The notes below the pieces were generated by a model. It saw only the letters and a program-made list of their open reading frames with translations. It made no database searches and was not told the DNA's origin. This document shows, piece by piece, positions 7,491 to 15,815 of a stretch of DNA of 64,000 nucleotides; position 1 is the stretch's first letter; every line of letters starts with the position of its first letter. The stretch is from Herbaspirillum rhizosphaerae (GTDB lineage: Bacteria; Pseudomonadota; Gammaproteobacteria; Burkholderiales; Burkholderiaceae_D), in assembly GCF_001189965.1 (NCBI RefSeq), contig NZ_LFLU01000005.1, forward strand, positions 1 through 64,000, written 5' to 3'. A program made the position numbers and the translations under genes.

Positions 7491-10400
7491 TCAGAAAGTG
7501 TAGTTGACGCCCACGCCGACGGCGCGGATGGTGGTGCCGACGCCGGGCGAGAGACCCGTGGCGCCGAGCACGCCGGAGACGGCGAAGTTGTAGTTGGCCA
7601 GCGCCTCATTGCGCAAGACCACATACTGGCCGAAGAAGCGCGTCTGTTTGCTGTACTTGTACGAGAAGCCGACCGCTTGCGATGTGGCGCCCATGCCGTC
7701 GGTCGAGCATTTGATGTTGCCTGAGGTGCTGCCGCCGATCATGCTGCAGTCGCCGGCCAGCGCCTTGGCGTAGCTGGCGCGCAATTCCAGTGCGCCGATC
7801 TGCTGCGAGATGCCGAGCATGTAGGCGCGGCGGCGATAGTTGGACAAGTCGCTGGAAGTGGTGCTGGTGTTGACCACGCCCGACTCCGAATACGACAGGT
7901 CGTCGGCGATCAGCGAAATCTTGGTCTTGCCGAAATCGTAGGCGAGGCCGTAGCGGAAGCTGAAGTCGCTCGATGAGGTGCCTGCCGTCACGTGCGTGCT
8001 GCTGCCGACGCCGCGCGCATCGCGCCCCAGGCTGGCGATGCCGAAGTAATTGATGTGCTGTTCCGCCGCGAACACCGCCGAGAAACCGCCGTGTTCATAC
8101 GCCAGGCTGCCGCCGTAGATATAGCCGGTGGCGACGTCCGAGGCCGCTTTCATGCCATTGTTGGAATACATCAGCTTGAGCTGGAAACCGTAGAGCTTCG
8201 GCGACCAGTAGCCGATCAGGCCATCCTGGCGGCGGTTGAAGGCGGCATCGTCGTTGTTGGAGTTGATGGCGTCGCCGACCGGGCCGGAGTTTTTGGTGAT
8301 GCTGGTGACGAAACCCGGCGAGCCGATGATGTTGTAATGCGCGGCGCTGGTCAGGCCCTGGAAGGGATCGAAGGAGGTCGTGCTCTCTTTCATCGGCGTA
8401 TCCCAGCGGCCGTACATCAGTGTGCCTGCGGACGGATTGTTGAAGGCGACGCCGGTGTTGCGCAGGTCTTGCGCGTGGGTCCAGTCCGGCACGGCCTCGG
8501 CGCTGCGGTTGGTGTAGTTGAGCGACAGGCCGACTTCCAGCTGCCACAGGAACTTCCATTGGTCGTACAGCTGGATGCCGCTGTGGGCGCCGATGTAGGA
8601 GACGTTGTCGCGCACGCGCCAGAAGCCCGGCATGTTGCGGCCGTTGGGCGTGGCCAGTTTGCTTTGGTCGGCCGCTGCTGCCGGTGTGGCGCCGTCGCGG
8701 TTGACGAATTCCGGCACCAGGCCGAGCGAGCCGTAGAGGACGAAGGCGGTTTCCGGTTCTTCGAAATCCTCGCCCTTGCCGGTGGTGTCGGCGCCGAAGC
8801 TGGAGAATGCCTGCGGCGAACCCGACACCGACACCCACAGGCGGCGCGCGTTGCGTTGCTCGGTGGTCGGATTGACGCCGGGCGAATAGGCGGCGCTGGC
8901 GTTGAAGACCAGATCCTTGCTATACACGTTGAGGCCGACACCATAGCCGGAGCGCGACTGCGAATTCTGCGTGGTGTCCCAGGGTGATTTGTTGACGGTG
9001 ACGCGGCCGGCGTCGGCGAACAGCGCGCCTTCGACCACTGCGCCGCCATACACGCCGATCAGCTTGCGCAGCTCCACGCGGCCGAGCACGCCTTCATCGC
9101 CGGCGGCTTCGCCGACCGGATAGGCGCGCACGCCGTTGGGGCCGCCCAGGCTCATTTTTTCCGAGGCGTCGAGATTCTTGTTGGCGTACTGCGCATTGAC
9201 CGCCGCCAGCAGCGAGTAGCCGCCGCCGAGTTGTTGCAGGCGGCTGTAGGCGATATTGGTCTTCTCGTAGTTGCCGGCGGCCTTGGAGGTGATGGCGTCG
9301 AGCGCAGCGTCGGTGGGTGTTTCCTTGTCGAGCTGGCCGCGGCCGTAGCGCAGGCTCCAGCTGTTGTTGCCTGGCGCGCCGAACAGGTTGTCGCGCCAAT
9401 CGCCGTACAGCGTGGCGCTCCAGAAACGCGCCGACTTGTTCACCGCGGTGGCCGAGGTGATGTCCTGGAAGTGACGGAATTCGGCAGCCAGCGACAGATT
9501 GACGTTGGCCTTGCGGCTGCGGTACAGCGAGTCGTTAACGAAGAAACTCGACACCCGGGCCGAGCCGCTGGCTTGCGCGTCTTTCAGATTCTTGCCGACG
9601 TTGTATTCCAGCTCGGCGGTGCTGGCGCCGATGGAGACGCCGCTGCTGCCCAGCGGCAGCGAAAAACTCAGCCCGGCGATGCGCAAGCCTTCAAACGAAT
9701 TCTGCGTATTGAGGCCGAAGCTTTCGCCCAGGCCCAGGGCGTCGTTCAGGTTGAGGTTGGCCGACAGGCGGTTGGCGCCGGTGTAATAGTTGCCGTAGTT
9801 GTCGATGGAGACGCGCGACGTGATCGCGGTCATCTCGCTGATCTTGAGCACGATGTCGGTGGCGCCGGCGACCGACGCCGGGCGCAGCAGGGCGCGCACC
9901 GAGACGCCGGAGATGTCGGACAGGCGCAGCAGCGTGCCTTCCAGCTCGCTCTCGCGGATTACGGCGCCGGGCTTGAGTTCGTCGAGGAAGCACTGGATGA
10001 TGCTCTTGTCGAGACGCACATTGCTGTCGGCATCGGCGATGACCTGGCCGATGACGCCTTCGCGCACGGCGATGGCGACCTTGCCGTCGCGGATTTCTTG
10101 CGCCGGCAGGTAAGCACGCGCCACCAGGTAGCCGCGCGCGCGATAAAGATTGGTGATGCGCGAGGCGGCTTTGCGCAGGCCGTTGAAGTCCAGCTCTTGT
10201 CCGATGAATTCGCTCAGCTCGGCTTGCAGTGCGGCGTCGTGAATGGAGGCGTTGCCGCTCAGGATGAAGCTGTTGACCTTGATGCTGACGGCGGCCTGCT
10301 GCGTTACCGAAGAAGCGGCGTCGTCGCTATCCTGGGTTTCTTTTTCGATCTGCACGCGTTGGCGCGGTTGCCCCTGATCCTGCTGTTGCAGGCGCTCGCG

Positions 10401-10562
10401 GTCGGTCGGCGTCAGTTGCTGGCGATTGGCGTCGAAGATGCTGCCGGAGCTCGGCGGCGTTTGTGCGTAGACCGCCACCGGCGCGGCGGCCAGCATGGTC
10501 AATACCTGCATTGCCAGCATCTGTCGACGATGACGATGCGTGGCAAAACGTGGTTTGTTCAT
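7491..10562 (-). CDS. TpsB outer-membrane transporter fused to a general porin
   Basis: One uninterrupted 1023-residue frame encodes two outer-membrane proteins. Residues 1-33 are a signal peptide, and about 92-245 are POTRA domains (VNSFILSGNASI; RARGYLVARAYLP at 141-153). About 246-588 form an FhaC/ShlB-type 16-strand barrel with the conserved loop-6 motif LGGPNGVRAYP (472-482; VRAY in place of FhaC VRGY), ending in an aromatic beta-signal, LWVSVSGSPQAF (575-586). After a short polar linker, residues about 605-1023 are a complete Gram-negative general porin: FVLYGSLGLVPEF at the start, WKFLWQLEVGLSLNY (669-683), LMYGRWDTPMK (715-725) and a C-terminal strand GVGVNYTF ending in Phe. A normal TpsB is about 550-600 residues. 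Known role of the first half: secretion of the TpsA encoded next. The purpose of the porin half is unknown. The ribosome-binding site (AGGGAAA) lies directly before the ATG. Confidence 0.9.
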   Translation of the reverse strand: MNKPRFATHRHRRQMLAMQVLTMLAAAPVAVYAQTPPSSGSIFDANRQQLTPTDRERLQQQDQGQPRQRVQIEKETQDSDDAASSVTQQAAVSIKVNSFILSGNASIHDAALQAELSEFIGQELDFNGLRKAASRITNLYRARGYLVARAYLPAQEIRDGKVAIAVREGVIGQVIADADSNVRLDKSIIQCFLDELKPGAVIRESELEGTLLRLSDISGVSVRALLRPASVAGATDIVLKISEMTAITSRVSIDNYGNYYTGANRLSANLNLNDALGLGESFGLNTQNSFEGLRIAGLSFSLPLGSSGVSIGASTAELEYNVGKNLKDAQASGSARVSSFFVNDSLYRSRKANVNLSLAAEFRHFQDITSATAVNKSARFWSATLYGDWRDNLFGAPGNNSWSLRYGRGQLDKETPTDAALDAITSKAAGNYEKTNIAYSRLQQLGGGYSLLAAVNAQYANKNLDASEKMSLGGPNGVRAYPVGEAAGDEGVLGRVELRKLIGVYGGAVVEGALFADAGRVTVNKSPWDTTQNSQSRSGYGVGLNVYSKDLVFNASAAYSPGVNPTTEQRNARRLWVSVSGSPQAFSSFGADTTGKGEDFEEPETAFVLYGSLGLVPEFVNRDGATPAAAADQSKLATPNGRNMPGFWRVRDNVSYIGAHSGIQLYDQWKFLWQLEVGLSLNYTNRSAEAVPDWTHAQDLRNTGVAFNNPSAGTLMYGRWDTPMKESTTSFDPFQGLTSAAHYNIIGSPGFVTSITKNSGPVGDAINSNNDDAAFNRRQDGLIGYWSPKLYGFQLKLMYSNNGMKAASDVATGYIYGGSLAYEHGGFSAVFAAEQHINYFGIASLGRDARGVGSSTHVTAGTSSSDFSFRYGLAYDFGKTKISLIADDLSYSESGVVNTSTTSSDLSNYRRRAYMLGISQQIGALELRASYAKALAGDCSMIGGSTSGNIKCSTDGMGATSQAVGFSYKYSKQTRFFGQYVVLRNEALANYNFAVSGVLGATGLSPGVGTTIRAVGVGVNYTF

Positions 10563-10645
10563 TTTCCCTGTCTCCTGATTCTTCTGTTTTTTACGCGGCG
10601 CTCGTCAATGCGGCGCCGTCGTTGTGTTCGCTGCTTATTTCACGC

Positions 10646-11692
10646 TTACCTGGCCGGGAAGATTTTTTCCGCAGCGATGTCCGATCCGAACAGACCGCCG
10701 GCTTCATGGCCCGCGCCCGGCACTTCGAAGTCGGGATGGTGCACCGGCGTCTGCCATTTTTGTGCGAGGAATTGTTCGTAGCGCACGTAGTTGTCGTGGC
10801 GCTCGACACGGTTGGAACCCTGCAGGCGTGCGCCGCAGGCCTTGTCGAGGAAGCGGTGATTCGGGTTGTTGTCCTTGCTGCCGACCATGTAGGTGACGTC
10901 GCGTGCGGCGTAACGTTTGAACAGGGCTTCGCCGCTTACTTGTCCATCCTTGCCCTGGCCGTAAGGCAGCATCTCGCCGAGGCCGTAGCGGTAGTTGTCG
11001 TAGCCGGGGCAGGTGATGCCGCCGGCCGGTGCAAAGCCTGCGTCGGTCGGACGGTTGTTGTCCAGATACAGGTAGGACGAGGGGCTGGAGATGACATAGC
11101 GCACCTTGACGCCGGCTTGCCGGAGTTTTTCGTCGGTGTTGTTCAGCACGGCATAGCGTTGCATCAGTTGCGCACCGGCCGAGTGGCCGATGAAGACGAT
11201 TTCCTTCAACGCCGGAAAGCGTCCCGAGGTCAGGAAGGCGGCGATGTCGTCGAACACGCGGAACGAGCTGACGCCGGTCTTGCCGTGCGTGGAATCTTGG
11301 CCCTGCATCCAGTTGTCGCCGCGCCACAAGGCCATCTTGCTGTCCGACAAGCTGTCGCCTTCGGTCAGGAAATTGGGTGTCAGCAACAGATTGTGCGCGG
11401 GATCGAGTCCGGCCTTGCGCAGGAATTCCAGGCCGGTTTCGAAGTAGCGGTCGCCGTCGCGCTTGACGCCGTGTTCCAGGATGACGGCGCGCGTGATGGA
11501 GGTGTTGGTTTCGCTCAGCGTGTTGTTGGCGTAGATGGCGAAAGCGTATTGCTGCGCGCCTGGCGCGAGCGTGACGATTTGCGGCGGAGGAATGTCTTCG
11601 GCGGATTTTTTTGCGTAGCTCGCCGGCGGCAGCAGCAGGGCGGCTGCCAGCAACGAGGTACTTGCGATTTTTTTACCAGCGGCCATGGCCAT
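10646..11692 (-). CDS. Exported alpha/beta hydrolase, first gene of the secretion operon
   Basis: A 348-residue protein with a Sec-type signal peptide (residues 1-27, ending ASYA) and an alpha/beta-hydrolase core. The nucleophile elbow is IGHSAG (Ser near 171), candidate acid DNNPNHRFLD (Asp near 275 or 284), and candidate base His in VPGAGHEAGG (near 330). I chose the ATG at 11692 rather than an upstream one because it gives an intact signal peptide and is preceded by AAGGGAAG at good spacing. The substrate is unknown; secreted esterase, amidase or lipase activity is possible. It precedes the tpsB-porin gene by 83 nt on the same strand, so it is probably transcribed with the secretion genes and acts in the periplasm or outside the cell. 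Confidence 0.75.
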   Translation of the reverse strand: MAMAAGKKIASTSLLAAALLLPPASYAKKSAEDIPPPQIVTLAPGAQQYAFAIYANNTLSETNTSITRAVILEHGVKRDGDRYFETGLEFLRKAGLDPAHNLLLTPNFLTEGDSLSDSKMALWRGDNWMQGQDSTHGKTGVSSFRVFDDIAAFLTSGRFPALKEIVFIGHSAGAQLMQRYAVLNNTDEKLRQAGVKVRYVISSPSSYLYLDNNRPTDAGFAPAGGITCPGYDNYRYGLGEMLPYGQGKDGQVSGEALFKRYAARDVTYMVGSKDNNPNHRFLDKACGARLQGSNRVERHDNYVRYEQFLAQKWQTPVHHPDFEVPGAGHEAGGLFGSDIAAEKIFPAR

Positions 11693-11876
11693 AGTGACTT
11701 CCCTTGCATCGACAAACGATTCGGATCGACAGGGAGGCAAGGTCTTTCGACGGGCAGAAAGCCGGGCGGCGTGCTTGCGCGTATTGAGGCGCCAAGTCGT
11801 GTGCTGTTGCGGTCTCCTGCTCATGCAGCCGGATCACCGGCATCCATCCCTGAGCATTATTGTTCTTGTTGGGGCG

Positions 11877-11905
11877 ATTATAGGAGCCGTATTTTGCTAT
11901 GTAAA
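11877..11905 (-). promoter_or_regulatory. Sigma70-type promoter of the two-partner secretion operon
   Basis: Reading the minus strand, TTTACA (11905-11900) and TATAAT (11882-11877) are separated by exactly 17 nt, a near-consensus housekeeping promoter. It points at the hydrolase gene, with a predicted leader of about 175 nt. No other promoter of comparable quality was seen within the four-gene operon. Confidence 0.75.
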
Positions 11906-11942
11906 ATATCTCGATTTATATATCTTGATACTTTAAAAGTAT
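11906..11942. promoter_or_regulatory. Direct repeats and palindrome next to the secretion-operon promoter
   Basis: ATATCTCGAT (11906-11915) and ATATCTTGAT (11920-11929) are direct repeats 14 bp apart, abutting the -35 box. They are followed by the palindrome ATACTTT-A-AAAGTAT (11928-11942). The position suits an activator or repressor site. The AraC-type gene beginning at 12928 ends three bases beyond this point and is a possible but unproven regulator. The AT-rich palindrome might instead be a weak terminator of the AraC gene. Confidence 0.4.
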
Positions 11943-11944
11943 TG

Positions 11945-12928
11945 TCATGCATTGGCGTTGACCTTTGCGTCGGCGGCCTGGCGCGCTTCACGGCGGTATT
12001 GGCCGGGGCCGATATGGAAGTGGCGTTTGAAGACGCGGTTGAATGAGGCTTCCGACTGGTAGCCGACCGCTTCGGCCACATCCGCCACGCTGCGCTGGCG
12101 CTCCGCCAGCAGGTAGCCGGCCTGCGCCATGCGCGTGCGGGTGAGGACTTCTCCCGGCGTGGCGCCTGCGGTGGCGCGGAACAACCGTGCAAAGGTGGTG
12201 CGCGACAGATGGCAGGCGTCGGCCAGTTCTTCCAGCGACCAGGCGCGGCCCGGTTCGCTCAGCATGCATTGCAGTGCGCGTTGCAGGCGCGGCGAGGCCA
12301 GCAGGGCGAACAGGCCCGGGACTTGTTGCGCTTCTTCCTGATCCAGCCAGGCGCGCATGAGCAGGGCGAACAAGGCCGACGACAATTGCATCGTCACCGC
12401 GTGTGCGCCGGGGCGCGGCGTTTCCGTTTCGACGTTCAGCATGTTCATCAGGGCGCCGAGGCCGGCGAAGTCGGCGCGGCCGGCAGTGCGCACCAGCATC
12501 ACCGGCGGCAGGGAGCGCAGCAGGGCCGCGGCCGTTTCCGCATCGAAATGGAACTGGCCGCACAGGATGTCGGTGTGCTGCCTGGCGCCGCTATCGACGT
12601 TGGCGGTTTCCTTGCGGATCACGAAGTCTTCTGCATGGCGCGGCGCGTCTTGCGGCAGCGCCTGCCTGCCGCGTCCGGCGGCGTGCAGGGTATGCGCCGA
12701 GCCATGCGGAAAGAACACGATATCGCCGGCTTGCAGCGGCGTGCCTTGCTGTCCTTCGGCATCGAGCAGGGCGCTGCCGGCGAGGATCATGTGATAGCGG
12801 GCGACGCCGGCTGCAGCCGGTTGTTCATCCATGCGCCAGGGCGCGCCGAAATGGCAGTGGATATCCAGCACGGTGCGCACCGGATACAGCGCCAGCAGGC
12901 GGCTCAAGGCGTCTGAAGAAGTGTTCAC
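11945..12928 (-). CDS. AraC-family regulator with N-terminal cupin
   Basis: A 327-residue transcription factor. Residues about 10-190 match the cupin-type ligand-binding half found in many AraC proteins (VLDIHCHFGAPW; PLQAGDIVFFPHGSAHTLH). The C-terminal 100 residues carry two helix-turn-helix motifs (LEELADACHLSRTTFARLF and SVADVAEAVGYQSEASFNRV). The typical target of such regulators is a neighbouring oxidoreductase, and here the AhpD-like gene is transcribed divergently from a shared 194-bp region. I infer that it activates that gene. It also sits upstream of the secretion operon on the same strand, so a second role there cannot be excluded. Confidence 0.88.
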   Translation of the reverse strand: MNTSSDALSRLLALYPVRTVLDIHCHFGAPWRMDEQPAAAGVARYHMILAGSALLDAEGQQGTPLQAGDIVFFPHGSAHTLHAAGRGRQALPQDAPRHAEDFVIRKETANVDSGARQHTDILCGQFHFDAETAAALLRSLPPVMLVRTAGRADFAGLGALMNMLNVETETPRPGAHAVTMQLSSALFALLMRAWLDQEEAQQVPGLFALLASPRLQRALQCMLSEPGRAWSLEELADACHLSRTTFARLFRATAGATPGEVLTRTRMAQAGYLLAERQRSVADVAEAVGYQSEASFNRVFKRHFHIGPGQYRREARQAADAKVNANA

Positions 12929-12960
12929 GTTAATCGGTGTGGGTTGGATTGGTACGATTG

Positions 12961-13014
12961 GTCAATTTATTGACGTATTTTGCCATTAAAAGTTTCATCG
13001 CGCCTCCCTATACT
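12961..13014 (+). promoter_or_regulatory. Candidate AraC-controlled promoter of the AhpD-like gene
   Basis: TATACT (13009-13014) lies 17 nt after TTAAAA (12986-12991), a good -10 with a weak -35, as expected of an activator-dependent promoter. Just upstream is the inverted repeat GTCAAT-TT-ATTGAC (12961-12974), a possible binding site for the divergent AraC regulator. Confidence 0.45.
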
Positions 13015-13122
13015 TCATTCCATACCGCGCCTGACTGCAAACGCAAACGGAAATGCAGCGCCAGGCCGGTTGCCGCGATTCTCTTATCGACTACTCATTG
13101 AACGTTATTGAAAGGATTCATC

Positions 13123-13659
13123 ATGTCCCGTCTTCATACTCAGGATATCGCCTCCGCCACCGGCCAGGCCGCACAACTGTTCGGCGTCATCAAGGCCGCC
13201 ATCGGCAAAGTGCCGAATGCCTACGCCACCATCGGCAGCAACAGTCCTATCGTGCTGGAAACCGTGCTCAGCATGGATGCCGCCCTGCGCAAGAGCTCGC
13301 TGAAAGGCAAGCAGGTCGAAGCCGTCAAGCTGGCCGTCAGCGAAGCCGCCGGTTGCGACTATTGCCTCGCCGCACACAGCTTTGCCGCCAAGCGTCTGGG
13401 CCTTAGCAGCGAAGCCGTCATCGGCCTGCGCCGCGCCGAAAGCTCGGGCGACGCGCAACTGGATGCGCTGGCTGCCTTCGCGCACTATCTGGCTACGACC
13501 AAGGGCACCGTGCCGGTGGAAGTGGTCGATGCCGTCAAGGCCGCCGGTTACACCGATACCCAGATCGTCGACACCTTGCTGGCGATGGCTGCCATCAACC
13601 TGACCAATCTGTTCAACCGCGTCAACGACACCGTGGTGGATTTCCCTGCCGCAGATTGA
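13123..13659 (+). CDS. Carboxymuconolactone decarboxylase/AhpD-like peroxidase-fold protein
   Basis: A 178-residue cytoplasmic protein of the AhpD-like family. The redox motif EAAGCDYCLAAHS supplies the E-x-x-x-C-x-x-C-x-x-x-H pattern typical of alkylhydroperoxidase-type proteins, so a thiol-dependent peroxidase or disulphide reductase role is likely. The ATG at 13123 is preferred over an upstream TTG because AAAGGA lies 6 nt before it. A strong terminator follows directly, so the gene is monocistronic. It is divergent from the AraC regulator, which is the common arrangement for this pair. The physiological substrate is not known. Confidence 0.85.
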   Translation: MSRLHTQDIASATGQAAQLFGVIKAAIGKVPNAYATIGSNSPIVLETVLSMDAALRKSSLKGKQVEAVKLAVSEAAGCDYCLAAHSFAAKRLGLSSEAVIGLRRAESSGDAQLDALAAFAHYLATTKGTVPVEVVDAVKAAGYTDTQIVDTLLAMAAINLTNLFNRVNDTVVDFPAAD

Positions 13660-13686
13660 TCCTGATACGGCTCAGGCAAAAATAAG

Positions 13687-13724
13687 ACGGCCTCCGCAGG
13701 GATTTCCTGCGGAGGCCGTTTTTT
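13687..13724 (+). terminator. Strong intrinsic terminator after the AhpD-like gene
   Basis: ACGGCCTCCGCAGG pairs with CCTGCGGAGGCCGT around a five-base loop and is followed by a T run ending at 13724. Confidence 0.92.
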
Positions 13725-13743
13725 GTCGTACGGAAGCGGCGAC

Positions 13744-14229
13744 TTATTGTTTGCCGGGCACCAGGTATTTGGATTTCGCGCAGTAGATCTTGGCCTTGGT
13801 GTCGGCATAGGCGATGATGCTGCCGGCTTGCGACTGGCGTTGCGAATATTTGCTGTTGTCTTCCAGCGAATAGCGGATGCCGACGCTTTTGCCGATGGCG
13901 TCGGACAGGGCTTGCGGCGTGCTGTTGACCACGGCGCCGATGAAGTCTGCCGGGCTGCTGCTGTCGTTGACCAGCACGTCGGTGATTTCCATGCCCCAGA
14001 TATTGCTGCCGGCGGCCTTGAACCAGTAGGCGCCGCCTTCGTTTTTATACGGCTTGCCGAACGCTTCGAAGAGATAGTCGTAGAAGTATTTGCTGTTGAG
14101 CTGGTTCAGGCACAGCAGAGCGTTGCCGACTTCGATGCCAAAGGTCGCCGCCGGCGCCGCGTTGGCAATGCCGGTAATGCCCGGCGCCAGCAGCGCGCAG
14201 GCGAACGCGATGCGATGGATGATTTTCAA
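13744..14229 (-). CDS. Exported protein of unknown function
   Basis: A 161-residue protein I do not recognise. The N-terminus (KIIHRIAFACALLAPGITG, ending in ANA|AP near residue 24) is a Sec signal peptide, so it is probably periplasmic. The mature part contains two cysteines (one in ALLCLNQLN, one in KIYCAKS) that could form a disulphide, and many aromatic residues (KYFYDYLFEAFGKPY). The start is TTG with GGGAG five nt upstream; no ATG gives a signal peptide. It is an isolated gene that converges on the AhpD-like gene. Confidence 0.7.
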   Translation of the reverse strand: MKIIHRIAFACALLAPGITGIANAAPAATFGIEVGNALLCLNQLNSKYFYDYLFEAFGKPYKNEGGAYWFKAAGSNIWGMEITDVLVNDSSSPADFIGAVVNSTPQALSDAIGKSVGIRYSLEDNSKYSQRQSQAGSIIAYADTKAKIYCAKSKYLVPGKQ

Positions 14230-14328
14230 ACAAACTCCCTGGTGCGCGCGGCGTTTTTCTGGAAGACGCCGTCAGTAGTGAATGGTGCAATGCGCAGATT
14301 GTAGGGGGCTTTTCCTTTTTTTGCTAAT

Positions 14329-14433
14329 GCAAGGCTGTGGTTCAGACCGTCTGGCGTTGTTGCAGCGGCTTGTCGTACCTGAGTACTGCCTGCGCCACTG
14401 CGCCTAGCCAGCCGGTCTGAACCACAGCCTTGC
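14329..14433. repeat. Long palindromic repeat, copy A
   Basis: Perfect 21-bp arms (14329-14349 and 14413-14433, starting GCAAGGCTGTGG) continue after one mismatch into CTGGC/GCCAG, enclosing a loop of about 50 bases. The loop (from 14355) shares the ordered blocks CGTTGTTGCAGC, CTTG-n-CGTA and CTGCGCCTAG-n-CAG with the larger palindrome at 54115-54380, so the two are one family. It lies between two minus-strand genes. Partial echoes of the arm (CGCAGCCTTGCGTC) follow to about 14490. Confidence 0.8.
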
Positions 14434-14492
14434 GACGGAGAAGTGTTTTCACGGCTGTCGTATGCATCGCAGCCTTGCGTCAGACGAGTGCT

Positions 14493-14930
14493 CTATGCGT
14501 GCCGTCCCGATTTAAGGACGGTCTCGCCGCGTTGCGAAGATGCTAACTTGCCGCTGAGGCTGCCGAGGCCGTCGATGAAGGAGGCGATGCCGGTGCCTTT
14601 GACCATGACGCAGGGCTTGCCCATTTTCTTGCAGAGTTGCTTGACCAGGTGGTAGGCGTTGTGGCTGATGTTGCCGGAGGCGCAGAGCACCATGTCGGCG
14701 CCGTTGAGCATCGGCTGCAGGCGATGCAGGCTGTCTTCGCGGCCGCCGTCGTGATGGATGAAGCGGCCCTGGCGTTCTTCGATGGCGTGGCGGTAGTGGT
14801 TGCGCGCGCCGGTCAGGCCGCCGACGCACAGCACACAGCGGTCGGCCAGGCTGAAGCCGGGTGCATTGATGACGGCGGCTGCGGCCGATGCAGCGGGGGC
14901 GTGGCTGTTCTTGTTCGTCGCGCGATGCAT
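14493..14930 (-). CDS. DUF2325 domain protein
   Basis: A 145-residue cytoplasmic protein. After a 25-residue Ala-rich lead it matches the DUF2325 family: CVLCVGGLTGARNHYRHAIE (residues 33-52), FIHHDGGREDSL, ADMVLCASGNISHNAYHLVKQ, and GKPCVMVKGTG. The family is a small Rossmann-like domain of unknown function, often found near redox or metal genes. The start has GAGG 6-7 nt upstream. It is a single gene followed by the palindromic repeat. No function can be assigned. Confidence 0.82.
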   Translation of the reverse strand: MHRATNKNSHAPAASAAAAVINAPGFSLADRCVLCVGGLTGARNHYRHAIEERQGRFIHHDGGREDSLHRLQPMLNGADMVLCASGNISHNAYHLVKQLCKKMGKPCVMVKGTGIASFIDGLGSLSGKLASSQRGETVLKSGRHA

Positions 14931-15049
14931 GGAGACCTCGGTTGTCGTGGGCGCGCCTCGGAGGAGACGTGTCCACAGACTAAACCCTTAGTTCTCGCGC
15001 GCGAACGAAGATATTGGCATCTGGATATGCGGATTTTTAATAGCAGGGC

Positions 15050-15730
15050 CTAGGATTTCTTTACTGCGCGGACAAAATCGGCAAGACGGCGGCCGCTCTG
15101 GTCCGGGTAGTTGTCAGCATCGGCCATGCGGCTGACGCGATCGAGGCGGAACGAGCGAAAGTCGCTGCGGGTTTCGCACCACGCTGCAATCGACCAGCCG
15201 CCGCCCCAGAAGTACAAGGCCAGCGGCCAGATCACGCGCTGCGTCGCCTGGCCGCGCGCGTCGACGTAGTCGAGCTGCAGCTTGCAGCGTCTGCCGATGG
15301 CCTGGCGGATTTCTTCCAGCCGTTCGCCGTGGGCCGCTTCGATATGGAAGCTGGGTGCGAACAGCGCGGTGTTCTCGACGAAGTCGCGTTTGTCCTTGGG
15401 CAGCGCCAGCACGATCTTGGCCAGCGATGCCGCGGCCGAGGCCGCCAGTTGCGGGCCGCCCCAGGCCTGCACCATGCGCATGCCGATCACCAGCGCGTCG
15501 ATTTCGTCAGGAGAGAACATGAGCGGAGGCAAGTCGAAAGCCGATTTGTTGATGCGATAGCCGACGCCTGCTTCGCCCTCCACCGGCACGCCCGACAGCG
15601 ACAGATCGCGCACGTCGCGGTACACCGTGCGCTCCGACACCGACAGCCATTCGGCCAGCTGGCGCGCCGTGGTGAGACGGCGCCCGCGCAGGTATTGGGT
15701 GATCTGAAACAGGCGGTCGGCTCGGCGCAT
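15050..15730 (-). CDS. WYL-domain transcriptional regulator (YafY-like)
   Basis: A 226-residue regulator with an N-terminal HTH_11 domain (TARQLAEWLSVSERTVYRDV) and a WYL domain (about 130-225, including IWPLALYFWGGGWSIAAWCE and SFRLDRVS). WYL domains usually sense a small ligand or single-stranded nucleic acid. I begin at MRRADRLFQI because family members normally start there; an in-frame ATG at 15760 would add ten residues, and neither start has a strong ribosome-binding site. It lies 55 nt after the glyoxalase-fold gene on the same strand and is probably its regulator. Confidence 0.85.
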   Translation of the reverse strand: MRRADRLFQITQYLRGRRLTTARQLAEWLSVSERTVYRDVRDLSLSGVPVEGEAGVGYRINKSAFDLPPLMFSPDEIDALVIGMRMVQAWGGPQLAASAAASLAKIVLALPKDKRDFVENTALFAPSFHIEAAHGERLEEIRQAIGRRCKLQLDYVDARGQATQRVIWPLALYFWGGGWSIAAWCETRSDFRSFRLDRVSRMADADNYPDQSGRRLADFVRAVKKS

Positions 15731-15815
15731 GGGTTCTGCCAGAAAGGGGTAGGCTGCCATTCTGGCATGACTCGGAGGTGCTACCCATCATCATTGCGCG
15801 ACGACGGGCCGCCGT

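Noticed and set aside
5941-7503. 520-codon plus-strand frame opposite tpsA
   Set aside because: Antisense shadow of the repetitive tpsA coding sequence with no recognisable protein.
9231-12046. Long plus-strand frames opposite tpsB and the hydrolase
   Set aside because: Both are shadows; the real genes have signal peptides, motifs and ribosome sites on the minus strand.
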